Assembly: GCA_947594335.1 (NCBI GenBank)
Contig: CANQEC010000172.1
Location: forward strand, 1 to 5,680
Length of the DNA: 5,680 nucleotides
Direction: 5' to 3'
From: an uncultured Lachnospiraceae bacterium
GTDB taxonomy: Bacteria; Bacillota; Clostridia; Lachnospirales; Lachnospiraceae
Every line of letters begins with the position of its first letter. The first letter of the stretch is position 1. Shown piece after piece: positions 1 through 5,346 of this stretch. The notes beneath the pieces are model-generated. The model saw nothing but the letters and a program-made list of their open reading frames with translations, was not told where the DNA came from and ran no database searches. The translations under genes and the position numbers were made by a program.

Positions 1-1
1 C

Positions 2-196
2 CTTACGTTCGTGGAATCCCTGAACAGTTTTTCCAGAATCGTGAACCACGCGACCAATATCGCGGAGGTTGTGGGGGCGGATATCCTGGTGGAGAGCGCC
101 CGGCAGAGAAAGCTTGAAAGCGAGAAAAAGACGCCGGAAGCCGCGCAGAACATAAATACGGAAAAGGAAGCCGCGGGGAAAGAAACGGCGCAGTAA
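2..196 (+). CDS. C-terminal end of an unidentified protein, possibly PhoU-like domain (5' truncated by window)
   Basis: An open frame runs in from the left edge and stops at TAA 194-196, leaving 64 visible codons. The first GTG at 11 has no ribosome site in view and the frame stays open to the edge, so this is the tail of a longer gene. Residues near the start read SRIVNHATNIAEVV. That resembles the R-I-x-x-H-x-x-N-I-A-E helix of PhoU domains, found in PhoU itself and at the C-terminus of bacterial Na/phosphate cotransporters. The last 30 or so residues are charged and rich in Lys, Glu and Ala, as in a disordered or coiled tail. The PhoU link is inferred from one short motif, in which the usual Gly-Asp before the His is replaced by Val-Asn. 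Only the upstream sequence can settle it. No obvious terminator follows before the next promoter. Confidence 0.5.
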   Translation, partial: LTFVESLNSFSRIVNHATNIAEVVGADILVESARQRKLESEKKTPEAAQNINTEKEAAGKETAQ

Positions 197-215
197 GGAA
201 ACATTTGGGATTGCA

Positions 216-244
216 TTGTCCTCAAAAGCGTATTAGAATATTAT
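216..244 (+). promoter_or_regulatory. Sigma-A type promoter for the LCP gene
   Basis: TTGTCC (216-221, 4 of 6 matches to the -35 consensus) is separated by 17 bases from TATTAT (239-244, 5 of 6 matches to the -10). Transcription would start near 251, giving a leader of about 44 bases before the ATG at 295. An overlapping alternative, TTGCAT (211-216) and TAGAAT (234-239), also has a 17-base spacer but a weaker -35. The site begins only 20 bases after the stop of the previous gene. Confidence 0.55.
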
Positions 245-294
245 CTGCGCAGTTAAAACAGCCAGAAAGCTCGGAGAGGACGTGTGGAAGCAAA

Positions 295-1830
295 ATGGGA
301 AGATTATCCAGGAACAGATTATGCGGCAGATTATTCGCGGGAGGAGTCGCGGCGGCGCTGACGGTTCTGCTGCTGCCTGTCTGTGCGGCGGCCGCTGACG
401 GGACAGCTTTTTCGCAGACCTTGGATGGAAACGGTCTGATCCTTGAAATCGAGGAATGGGAAGATCCCCAGATGGGATCAGGGCAGACGGAGCAGGAAGA
501 TTCCGGCAGTACATCCGGAGGAGGAAGCACCGGTCTTTTCGGATCGGGAAAAGCAGAATCAGACGAACCGCAGACGGAAGCGGTTTCAGAGATGGAGCTT
601 GATCTGAGCGCGGAGACGGAGACAGAATCAGAGACGGAAACGGAGACAGAGACAGAAACGGAGTCGGAGTCGGAAGAAATAAGAAAAAGCGCTCCCATTC
701 TCACGGATGAGGATCAGGTATACAATCTTCTTCTGATCGGGACAGACCGGCGGGATGAAAGCTGGAACGGAAATTCAGATGTCATGATTGTAGCGTCGAT
801 CAATACCGCGGCGCAGAAGCTCTGCCTGACTTCGTTCATGCGCGATCTGTATGCGGATATTCCGGAGTACGGTGTACATAAGCTGAATTATGCCTATGCG
901 GCCGGAGGACCGCAGGCGCTTATCGACACGCTGGAGTCCAATTATGACCTTGAAATCGACAATTACGCGATTGTTGATTTTGAAACGATGTCAGAGCTCA
1001 TCGATATTGTGGGCGGCGTGGAAATCACGGTAAGCGACGACGAGATCCCGATCCTGAACGGATATCTGGTGAGCATGGAATCGGAGGAGGATTTCCTGGA
1101 TAAGGGCGGTACCTATATGCTGAACGGCATGCAGGCGGTCGCCTATATGAGGATCCGCTTCGTGGGAAACAACGATTATCAGAGGACACAGCGCCAGAGG
1201 GACGTGCTGCAGGCGCTTCTGAAAGAGATGAAGGATCTTGATTCGGGAGAACTTTTGAAGATCGCGGGCAGCTCTTTGCTGCTGGTGGAGCATGATATTG
1301 ATATGTTCCGGCTCCTGAAGCTGGCCAGCGGACTTCCGGAGTATCTCAAGTATGAGATTGAGGAGTCGCGCGTGCCCTACGACGGCCTCTTTGTCTCGGA
1401 AAATGAGATGCTGGTTCCGGATTTTGAGGAGACGATCAAAAGGCTGCACGAGACGATCTATGAAGGAAAATCCGAAGATCAGGAGGAGGAGTCCGAGACG
1501 CAGGAGGAGGAATCTGAAGATCAGGAAGAGGAGTCCGAGACGCAGGAGGAGGAATCTGAAGATCAGGAAGAGGAGTCCGAGACGCAGGAGGAGGAATCCG
1601 AGGATCAGGAAGAGGAGTCCGAGACGCAGGAGGAGGAATCTGAAGATCAGGAAGAGGAGTCCGGGACACAGGAGGAATCGGAATCCGAAACCCGGGAAGA
1701 AGAATCCGGGATCCAGGAGGAACAGGATCCCCTGGACGCCATAAATTCTGCTATGCAGGGTCTGTCTTCATCGGCACAGGACGTTTTAGGGTCATTCAGC
1801 AATTTTTGTGAAAAACTGCTTGCTTTTTAG
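295..1830 (+). CDS. LytR-CpsA-Psr (LCP) family cell-envelope protein with acidic repeats
   Basis: LCP proteins act outside the membrane and transfer lipid-linked glycopolymers, such as teichoic acid or capsule, onto peptidoglycan; some members regulate envelope genes. The 511-residue product starts with a basic stretch and a hydrophobic core (about residues 12-35) ending in an Ala-rich AxA site, which could be a signal peptide or membrane anchor. A Gly/Ser/Glu linker follows, with a Thr-Glu repeat at 107-128. The LCP domain spans about 142-312: LLIGTDRR at the start, Asp162 in SDVMIVASIN, Arg183 in SFMRDLY, VHKLNYAYAAGG, VDFETMSELIDIVGGVEI, then Arg286/Arg288 in YMRIR and the Arg-rich DYQRTQRQRD. 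These are the family's usual Mg- and pyrophosphate-binding positions. Residues 393-477 form an acidic tandem repeat, followed by a short amphipathic tail. The ATG at 295 has GGAAG at 286-290. An in-frame TTG at 205 would put the promoter inside the gene, so I reject it. The family call is firm; the glycopolymer is unknown. Confidence 0.93.
   Translation: MGRLSRNRLCGRLFAGGVAAALTVLLLPVCAAAADGTAFSQTLDGNGLILEIEEWEDPQMGSGQTEQEDSGSTSGGGSTGLFGSGKAESDEPQTEAVSEMELDLSAETETESETETETETETESESEEIRKSAPILTDEDQVYNLLLIGTDRRDESWNGNSDVMIVASINTAAQKLCLTSFMRDLYADIPEYGVHKLNYAYAAGGPQALIDTLESNYDLEIDNYAIVDFETMSELIDIVGGVEITVSDDEIPILNGYLVSMESEEDFLDKGGTYMLNGMQAVAYMRIRFVGNNDYQRTQRQRDVLQALLKEMKDLDSGELLKIAGSSLLLVEHDIDMFRLLKLASGLPEYLKYEIEESRVPYDGLFVSENEMLVPDFEETIKRLHETIYEGKSEDQEEESETQEEESEDQEEESETQEEESEDQEEESETQEEESEDQEEESETQEEESEDQEEESGTQEESESETREEESGIQEEQDPLDAINSAMQGLSSSAQDVLGSFSNFCEKLLAF
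613..678 (+). repeat. Short Thr-Glu/Ser-Glu dipeptide repeat coding region
   Basis: Twenty-two codons alternate GAG/GAA with ACG/ACA/TCA/TCG, giving a Glu-Thr/Glu-Ser run between the signal segment and the LCP domain. The hexamer-like units (GAGACG, GAGACA and variants) are imperfect, so copy number may change in steps of six bases without breaking the frame. It probably acts as a flexible, highly negative spacer that holds the catalytic domain away from the membrane. Confidence 0.85.
1471..1725 (+). repeat. 42-bp in-frame tandem repeat (14-residue acidic unit) at the LCP C-terminus
   Basis: The unit encodes SEDQEEESETQEEE and is itself two 7-residue half units (21 bp). Copies start at 1471, 1513, 1555, 1597 and 1639. 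The copies at 1513 and 1555 are identical over all 42 bases, while those at 1471 and 1597 each differ from them at two silent third positions. The fifth copy is conserved over its first eight codons and then decays, and degenerate heptads (SETREEE, SGIQEEQ) run to 1725. Each unit carries nine acidic residues and no basic ones. Because 42 is a multiple of three, gain or loss of units keeps the frame. Near-identity at silent sites suggests recent unequal exchange or slippage. Confidence 0.95.
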
Positions 1831-1938
1831 ATGCTCCGGTGGTAGAATTTTTAAGAATTTTTTCATAAATTTAATTGCAGGTTTACATTTTTGAGAATAA
1901 CGGCGGACAACAAGGTTCAGTACAGCATGCAGAGGATT

Positions 1939-1972
1939 CCGGCACGCGCCACCGTGTGCCGGTTTTTCTTTT
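1939..1972 (+). terminator. Rho-independent terminator after the LCP gene
   Basis: CCGGCACGC (1939-1947) pairs with GTGTGCCGG (1954-1962) over 9 bp with one G-T pair, leaving a 6-base loop. The T-rich tract TTTTTCTTTT (1963-1972) follows directly. It lies 109 bases past the LCP stop codon and ends that transcript before the cstA unit begins. Confidence 0.88.
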
Positions 1973-2057
1973 GCGCAGGCCCAGGAATGGAAAACGCAGG
2001 CTTGTGTAAGGAAAACTGCTGCCGGCGCAGCGCGGATGGGCAGGAGGAGAACCTTTT

Positions 2058-2089
2058 TTGCCTGACTGCTATTTGCTTTATTAAGGCAA
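2058..2089. repeat. Inverted repeat overlapping the promoter of the cstA unit (possible operator)
   Basis: TTGCCT (2058-2063) and AGGCAA (2084-2089) are perfect 6-bp inverted arms separated by 20 bases. The right arm lies just upstream of the extended -10 and the left arm near or upstream of the -35 region, a position where a regulator could act. Six-base arms at this spacing can arise by chance, so the operator reading is tentative. Confidence 0.3.
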
Positions 2090-2103
2090 TGTGGTGCTAT
2101 ACT
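2073..2103 (+). promoter_or_regulatory. Extended -10 promoter for the hypothetical gene and cstA
   Basis: TGCTATACT (2095-2103) is an extended -10 element: TG, one base, then TATACT (5 of 6 matches to TATAAT). The nearest -35-like hexamer, TTGCTT (2073-2078), sits 19 bases away, longer than the usual 17. The extended TG may compensate for this, or an activator may be needed. Transcription would start near 2110, about 35 bases before the ATG at 2145. Confidence 0.55.
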
Positions 2104-2144
2104 GAAGCGGAAGATTCGGAGAATATGGACAGGAGGCGGTCGCG

Positions 2145-2666
2145 ATGGAATCCCAAAAGACGCGGGAAGAGCTTTTCGAAAGACTTCTTGATAGTTACAG
2201 AGCGTATTTTGATATCGAGTCGTTTGAGGGCGGCCAGAAGGACGGTCTTCCGCTTGCCGCGCACTGCCGTTTCTATGTTCATTCGGAGAAATATGTACTG
2301 GTCCGCAAGGCAAAGCTCTGGGAGGCGGACTGCAATGAATATGTGTACATATTCAGCATGCCCCGCCTGACAAAACAGATTTTTGAGGCATGCCGGGATT
2401 ACGCTTATGAGAAAGGCATGGAGCTTGTGGATCCGAAGCCGGGGCATATGTACAGCTACATCACGGCGGTGTTCCTGTGCGATACCTGCGAGCCGGACGC
2501 GAAGAAGGCGCTTCTGAAGTGCCGGATATACAAAAGTTTTCATTTTTCGCTGTATGGATGGATGGACTTCCATACTGCTCTTCTGGTGCGGGACGAAAAT
2601 GGCGTCTTTACGAACCGCAGCGGGAGGGCGAATGCGAAATTTATGAAAAATATACTCAACGCATGA
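2145..2666 (+). CDS. Conserved-looking hypothetical protein encoded upstream of cstA
   Basis: I do not firmly recognise this 173-residue protein. From memory it resembles an uncharacterised Firmicute family (possibly the one named DUF8052), unverified. It has no signal peptide and no membrane segment, so it is probably cytoplasmic. An N-terminal charged helix (about 1-22) is followed by a mixed alpha/beta body. Distinctive stretches are YVHSEKYVLVRKAKLWEADC (44-63), GHMYSYITAVFLCDTC (100-115, with a CxxC pair) and SFHFSLYGWMDFHTALLV (131-148), then a basic tail with TNRSGR (156-161). Six cysteines (41, 63, 83, 112, 115, 126) are many for a small cytosolic protein; metal or redox use is possible but unproven. 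AGGAGG at 2131-2136, eight bases before the ATG, makes the start secure. Its stop is 21 bases before cstA and no terminator intervenes, so the two are very likely co-transcribed. Confidence 0.85.
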   Translation: MESQKTREELFERLLDSYRAYFDIESFEGGQKDGLPLAAHCRFYVHSEKYVLVRKAKLWEADCNEYVYIFSMPRLTKQIFEACRDYAYEKGMELVDPKPGHMYSYITAVFLCDTCEPDAKKALLKCRIYKSFHFSLYGWMDFHTALLVRDENGVFTNRSGRANAKFMKNILNA

Positions 2667-2687
2667 GAAAAAGGAGGGCATTAAAAC

Positions 2688-4400
2688 ATGAATGCGGTAG
2701 TAATTTTACTTGTAGGTATCGCTGTTCTTGTGATCGGCTACGTGACTTATGGCAAGTGGCTGGCAGAGCAGTGGGGGGTTGATCCGAGCAGGAAGACTCC
2801 GGCACATGAGCTTGAGGACGGACAGGATTACGTTCCGGCGAAGGCACCGGTGCTTATGGGACATCATTTTTCATCCATCGCGGGCGCTGGCCCGATCAAT
2901 GGACCGATCCAGGCGGCAGTATTCGGCTGGGTTCCGGTTATGCTGTGGGTACTGATCGGCGGTATCTTCTTCGGCGCGGTTCATGACTTCGGCGCGCTGT
3001 TTGCATCTGTCAGAAATAAAGGACAGTCGATCGGCGAGGTTATCGCGGTGAGTATCGGAGCAAGAGCGAAGAGGCTGTTCCTCATTTTCTCTTACCTGAC
3101 CCTGATCCTGGTTGTCGCTGCGTTCGCATCGATCGTTGCGGGAACCTTCGGCGTCACCTATGACGAGACAGGCGCTCTGACAGCGGCAGGCGTGGCAAAT
3201 GCGCGTACGGCGATGATCTCCATTCTCTTCATCGTTGTCGCGATTGTATTTGGTATGATGGTATACAGAAGGAACGCTTCCGTAGGCGTTTCCACGGTTG
3301 TCGGCGTAATCGCGATCATTGCCTGCATGGCGATCGGCTACAACTGGCATCCGCTTAACTTAAGCAGCAATACCTGGATGATCATCGTCGGCGTTTACAT
3401 CGCGATCGCTTCCGTTACCCCGGTATGGATCCTGCTTCAGCCGCGTGATTATCTGAGTTCTTTCCTGCTTTACGGCATGATGATCGTTGCCGTTGTGGGT
3501 ATCGTAGGCGCCCATCCGGCCCTTGAGATCCCGGCTTTCACAGGCTTTGTGGACAGCGCGCAGTACGGCGCAGGCACCTCCCTTGGCAGCCTGTTCCCGG
3601 CTCTGTTCGTCACGATCGCCTGCGGCGCTATCTCCGGATTCCACTCACTGGTCGGTTCCGGTACGACGTCAAAGCAGCTTGACAAAGAGTCTGACGCGCG
3701 TCCGATCGCATACGGCGGCATGCTCATCGAGTGTGCGCTGGCGCTGATCTCCCTGTGCGCGGTCGGCTTCATCTGGAAAGATTATATTCCGGGAGGCACG
3801 ACAAACCCGACGGCGGTATTTGCGACCGGTATCTCACGTATGTGCGCACAGATCCCGTTCCTTGCAGGCGCTGAGAACGTGATCTATTCCATGCTGATCC
3901 TTGCGGTATCCGCGTTCTGTCTGACCTCTCTGGATACGGCGACACGTCTTGCGCGCTACATGTTCCAGGAGTTCTGGCTTGAGCCGGGACAGACCTACAA
4001 GGATGCGACAGGCATCAAAGCGACCCTGACCAATCCGTATGTGGCGACCATCATCACAGTGGTGCTTGGCATCGCGCTTGGTATGACAGGCTACTCAAAG
4101 ATCTGGCCTCTGTTCGGAGCGGCAAACCAGCTTCTGGCTGCGCTTGGTCTTCTGGCTGTCGCTGCATGGCTCGGAACGATGGGCAAGAACAACAAGATGT
4201 TCCTGTTCCCGATGGCATTCATGCTTGTGGTTACGATCGTATCCCTTTGCCAGACCATCATGACGAACTTCAAAAACGCGACGGCAGGCGGAGACGTATG
4301 GTGCTGGATCCGTTCAGGAATCGGCGCGCTGCTCGTAGTTCTGGCGATCGTGCTTGCGATTGAGGGCGTGCAGACACTGACAAAAGGAAAAAACAAATAA
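2688..4400 (+). CDS. cstA: CstA-family carbon-starvation transporter (pyruvate/peptide uptake type)
   Basis: CstA proteins are multi-pass inner-membrane transporters. Escherichia coli CstA and BtsT take up pyruvate, and CstA is also linked to peptide use in several bacteria. The 570-residue product is mostly hydrophobic, with roughly 13-15 membrane helices. It carries the family signatures in order: GHHFSSIAGAGPINGPIQA (58-76), GAVHDF (96-101), WILLQPRDYLSSFLLY (247-262), ACGAISGFHSLVGSGTTSKQ (311-330), LTSLDTATRLARYMFQE (412-428) and WPLFGAANQLLAALGLL (473-489). It is shorter than the roughly 700-residue E. coli proteins, as expected for the short form in Firmicutes, and looks complete. AAGGAGG at 2671-2677 fixes the ATG start. 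It is the second gene of a two-gene unit and is followed by a hairpin terminator. The substrate cannot be read from the sequence; pyruvate or another small carboxylate, or peptides, are the known options. No clear catabolite-repression site is visible upstream. Confidence 0.95.
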   Translation: MNAVVILLVGIAVLVIGYVTYGKWLAEQWGVDPSRKTPAHELEDGQDYVPAKAPVLMGHHFSSIAGAGPINGPIQAAVFGWVPVMLWVLIGGIFFGAVHDFGALFASVRNKGQSIGEVIAVSIGARAKRLFLIFSYLTLILVVAAFASIVAGTFGVTYDETGALTAAGVANARTAMISILFIVVAIVFGMMVYRRNASVGVSTVVGVIAIIACMAIGYNWHPLNLSSNTWMIIVGVYIAIASVTPVWILLQPRDYLSSFLLYGMMIVAVVGIVGAHPALEIPAFTGFVDSAQYGAGTSLGSLFPALFVTIACGAISGFHSLVGSGTTSKQLDKESDARPIAYGGMLIECALALISLCAVGFIWKDYIPGGTTNPTAVFATGISRMCAQIPFLAGAENVIYSMLILAVSAFCLTSLDTATRLARYMFQEFWLEPGQTYKDATGIKATLTNPYVATIITVVLGIALGMTGYSKIWPLFGAANQLLAALGLLAVAAWLGTMGKNNKMFLFPMAFMLVVTIVSLCQTIMTNFKNATAGGDVWCWIRSGIGALLVVLAIVLAIEGVQTLTKGKNK

Positions 4401-4426
4401 ATAATTAAATAGACAGTAATGAGCAG

Positions 4427-4476
4427 CAGGCAGGAAAAAGCGGCGCGGGACACGGTTGAGTTTTCCTGCCTGTTTT
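4427..4476 (+). terminator. Intrinsic terminator after cstA
   Basis: CAGGCAGGAAAA (4427-4438) pairs perfectly with TTTTCCTGCCTG (4461-4472), a 12-bp stem with a 22-base loop, followed by TTTT (4473-4476). It lies 26 bases after the cstA stop. The T tract is short and the loop long, so termination may be partial. Confidence 0.7.
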
Positions 4477-4485
4477 GGCATATGC

Positions 4486-4509
4486 GCAGGAGGAAAAGCC
4501 GCCTCCTGC
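4486..4509 (+). other. RNA hairpin between the two terminator-like structures
   Basis: GCAGGAGG (4486-4493) pairs with CCTCCTGC (4502-4509) around an 8-base loop. The same left arm could instead pair with CTCCTGC at 4531-4537, so two mutually exclusive folds are possible. No T tract follows, so this is not itself a terminator. The left arm looks like a ribosome site (AGGAGG), but no credible reading frame starts just after it. Confidence 0.45.
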
Positions 4510-4546
4510 TCGATCTGTAGAAGTTCAGCGCTCCTGCATGATTCTG

Positions 4547-4588
4547 AATCCGGAGAGCCTGCACCTGCAAAGATGCTCTCCGGATTTT
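4547..4588 (+). terminator. Terminator-like hairpin (possible attenuator) upstream of the HAAS gene
   Basis: AATCCGGAGAGC (4547-4558) and GCTCTCCGGATT (4575-4586) form a perfect 12-bp stem with a 16-base loop. The last two stem bases merge into a TTTT run (4585-4588). It ends 46 bases before the HAAS gene start. It could be a second, backup terminator for cstA or an attenuator within the HAAS leader. No strong promoter is visible between it and the HAAS ATG, which favours some read-through. Confidence 0.6.
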
Positions 4589-4634
4589 CATGTGCGCAGC
4601 CGGATGCTGAAGCTTTCTGAAAGAGAGGTATCGT

Positions 4635-5192
4635 ATGACGAAACGGGAATTTCTTGAACAGCTGCAAAAAATGCTTGCGCGTGAGCTTGACGCCGGTGAA
4701 GTGGCGGAAAACGTGCGGTACTACAGCGAATATATAGACAATGCCGTGCATAAGGGCAAAAGTGAGGAACAGGTGCTCTCAGAGCTCGGCGATCCCCGGA
4801 TGATCGCCCGGACGATTCTTGACGTGGGAGAGAAGCGCGCAGGCGCGGCCGCTTCCTGGCAGGATACGGTTTACACAGAATCGGAGGACGGAGCATATCA
4901 TGCAGAGGAAGATTACGACGAGGATTACGACGAGGATTACGGCGGAAGCCGCGGGGAGGATTACGGAGACGGGAGACGTTTTTCGGCCTTCTGGCGGCAT
5001 GACGGCATGGAACATCCGGAAGGGTTTCAGATGTCCCTTTCCGGGTGGAAGGTGTGGCTGGTACTGATCGTGCTGCTGGTCGTGCTGTTTGCCGTTCTGG
5101 GGACCGTGTTTGTGATCTTCTGGAAGCTGCTGCCGTTCCTTCTCGTGGGCTGGGCGGCGGTGTCGGTGTACCGGTGGCTGTCGCGCAGATAA
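4635..5192 (+). CDS. HAAS-domain (DUF1700-like) membrane protein
   Basis: The 185-residue product opens with MTKREFLEQLQKMLAREL and continues through EVAENVRYYSEYIDNAV to SEEQVLSELGDPRMIARTIL (about residues 1-62). This is the helical HAAS domain of DUF1700-type proteins, with its characteristic L-G-D-P near the end. A hydrophilic linker (about 65-138) contains EDYDEDYDEDYGG, rich in Asp, Glu and Tyr. The C-terminus (about 139-181) is strongly hydrophobic, probably two closely spaced membrane helices, ending in WLSRR. Family members are thought to have a role in membrane-linked signalling and often sit beside a PadR-type repressor gene; none is visible next to it here. GAGAGG at 4623-4628 precedes the ATG by six bases. 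The gene follows a terminator-like hairpin and precedes tdk by 154 bases with no clear terminator. Family call firm, molecular role unknown. Confidence 0.88.
   Translation: MTKREFLEQLQKMLARELDAGEVAENVRYYSEYIDNAVHKGKSEEQVLSELGDPRMIARTILDVGEKRAGAAASWQDTVYTESEDGAYHAEEDYDEDYDEDYGGSRGEDYGDGRRFSAFWRHDGMEHPEGFQMSLSGWKVWLVLIVLLVVLFAVLGTVFVIFWKLLPFLLVGWAAVSVYRWLSRR
4911..4941 (+). repeat. 12-bp tandem repeat encoding the acidic Asp/Tyr linker
   Basis: GATTACGACGAG occurs twice exactly (4911-4922, 4923-4934), and a third partial copy GATTACG follows at 4935-4941. A further GAGGATTACGGAG lies at about 4957-4969. The units are in frame and encode Asp-Tyr-Asp-Glu, so copy changes would only lengthen or shorten the linker. 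Confidence 0.85.
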
Positions 5193-5221
5193 GAGCAAAA
5201 GCTGTGCAGGAGCGCAGAGAT

Positions 5222-5274
5222 CTGCCGGGGAGGATGCAGAAGCGAGAGTGCAAAGCCTGCCGGGGGATGCAGAA
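5222..5274 (+). repeat. Imperfect direct repeat in the region upstream of tdk
   Basis: CTGCCGGGG followed by GATGCAGAA appears at 5222-5241 and again at 5257-5274. The copies differ only by a 2-base insertion (AG) in the first, and their starts are 35 bases apart. The segment shows no coding character I would trust. It may be a local duplication or a paired protein-binding site. Confidence 0.6.
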
Positions 5275-5282
5275 AAGAGGTT

Positions 5283-5312
5283 CCGCGGGACGGCCGGACG
5301 CGAATCCTGCGG
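5283..5312 (+). other. GC-rich hairpin upstream of tdk
   Basis: CCGCGGGA (5283-5290) pairs with TCCTGCGG (5305-5312), 8 bp with one G-T pair and a 14-base loop that contains the palindrome CGGCCG. It is followed by CAAAAAAT rather than a T run, so it is not a classic terminator on the + strand. It could affect mRNA stability or access in the tdk leader. Confidence 0.35.
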
Positions 5313-5346
5313 CAAAAAATACAACGAGACATAGGGGAAACGATAT

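Larger units (their letters stand above)
1831..2144 (+). other. Intergenic region between the LCP gene and the cstA unit
   Basis: This 314-base stretch holds no gene I can support. From the left it has an AT-rich segment after the stop codon (about 1847-1875, runs of T and A), a strong intrinsic terminator (1939-1972), and a small GC-rich hairpin with a 5-bp stem and CGGC loop (2018-2031). After these come a T6 run at 2054-2059, an inverted repeat (2058-2089), and a promoter with an extended -10 (2095-2103) for the downstream gene. A frame open on the + strand across 1891-2370 overlaps the terminator and most of the next gene's start, and lacks coding character. Confidence 0.7.

Noticed and set aside
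205..294. Upstream TTG start extending the LCP protein by 30 residues
   Set aside because: No ribosome site precedes it, the extension would hide the signal peptide behind 30 extra residues, and the best promoter (216-244) would lie inside the gene. ATG at 295 with GGAAG four bases upstream is better.
1436..1669. Proline-rich antisense frame across the LCP repeat
   Set aside because: It is a complement of the same 42-bp repeat. Open antisense frames are expected over such sequence and there is no start signal.
1471..1680. CRISPR-like array
   Set aside because: The repeats are contiguous with no unique spacers, are in frame with the LCP gene and encode a regular acidic peptide.
1352..1744. 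Arg/Ser-rich reading frame overlapping the LCP repeat on the + strand
   Set aside because: It is the repeat read in another frame. The SR-like composition follows directly from the GAG/GAA/TCC repeat, and it has no ribosome site or independent support.
1891..2370. 159-codon frame across the intergenic region
   Set aside because: It runs through a strong terminator and a promoter and overlaps the well-supported gene at 2145. Its composition is not protein-like.
4475..4657. Small frame between cstA and the HAAS gene
   Set aside because: It starts at a TTG inside the terminator tail, crosses two hairpins and overlaps the HAAS start, so there is no support for translation.
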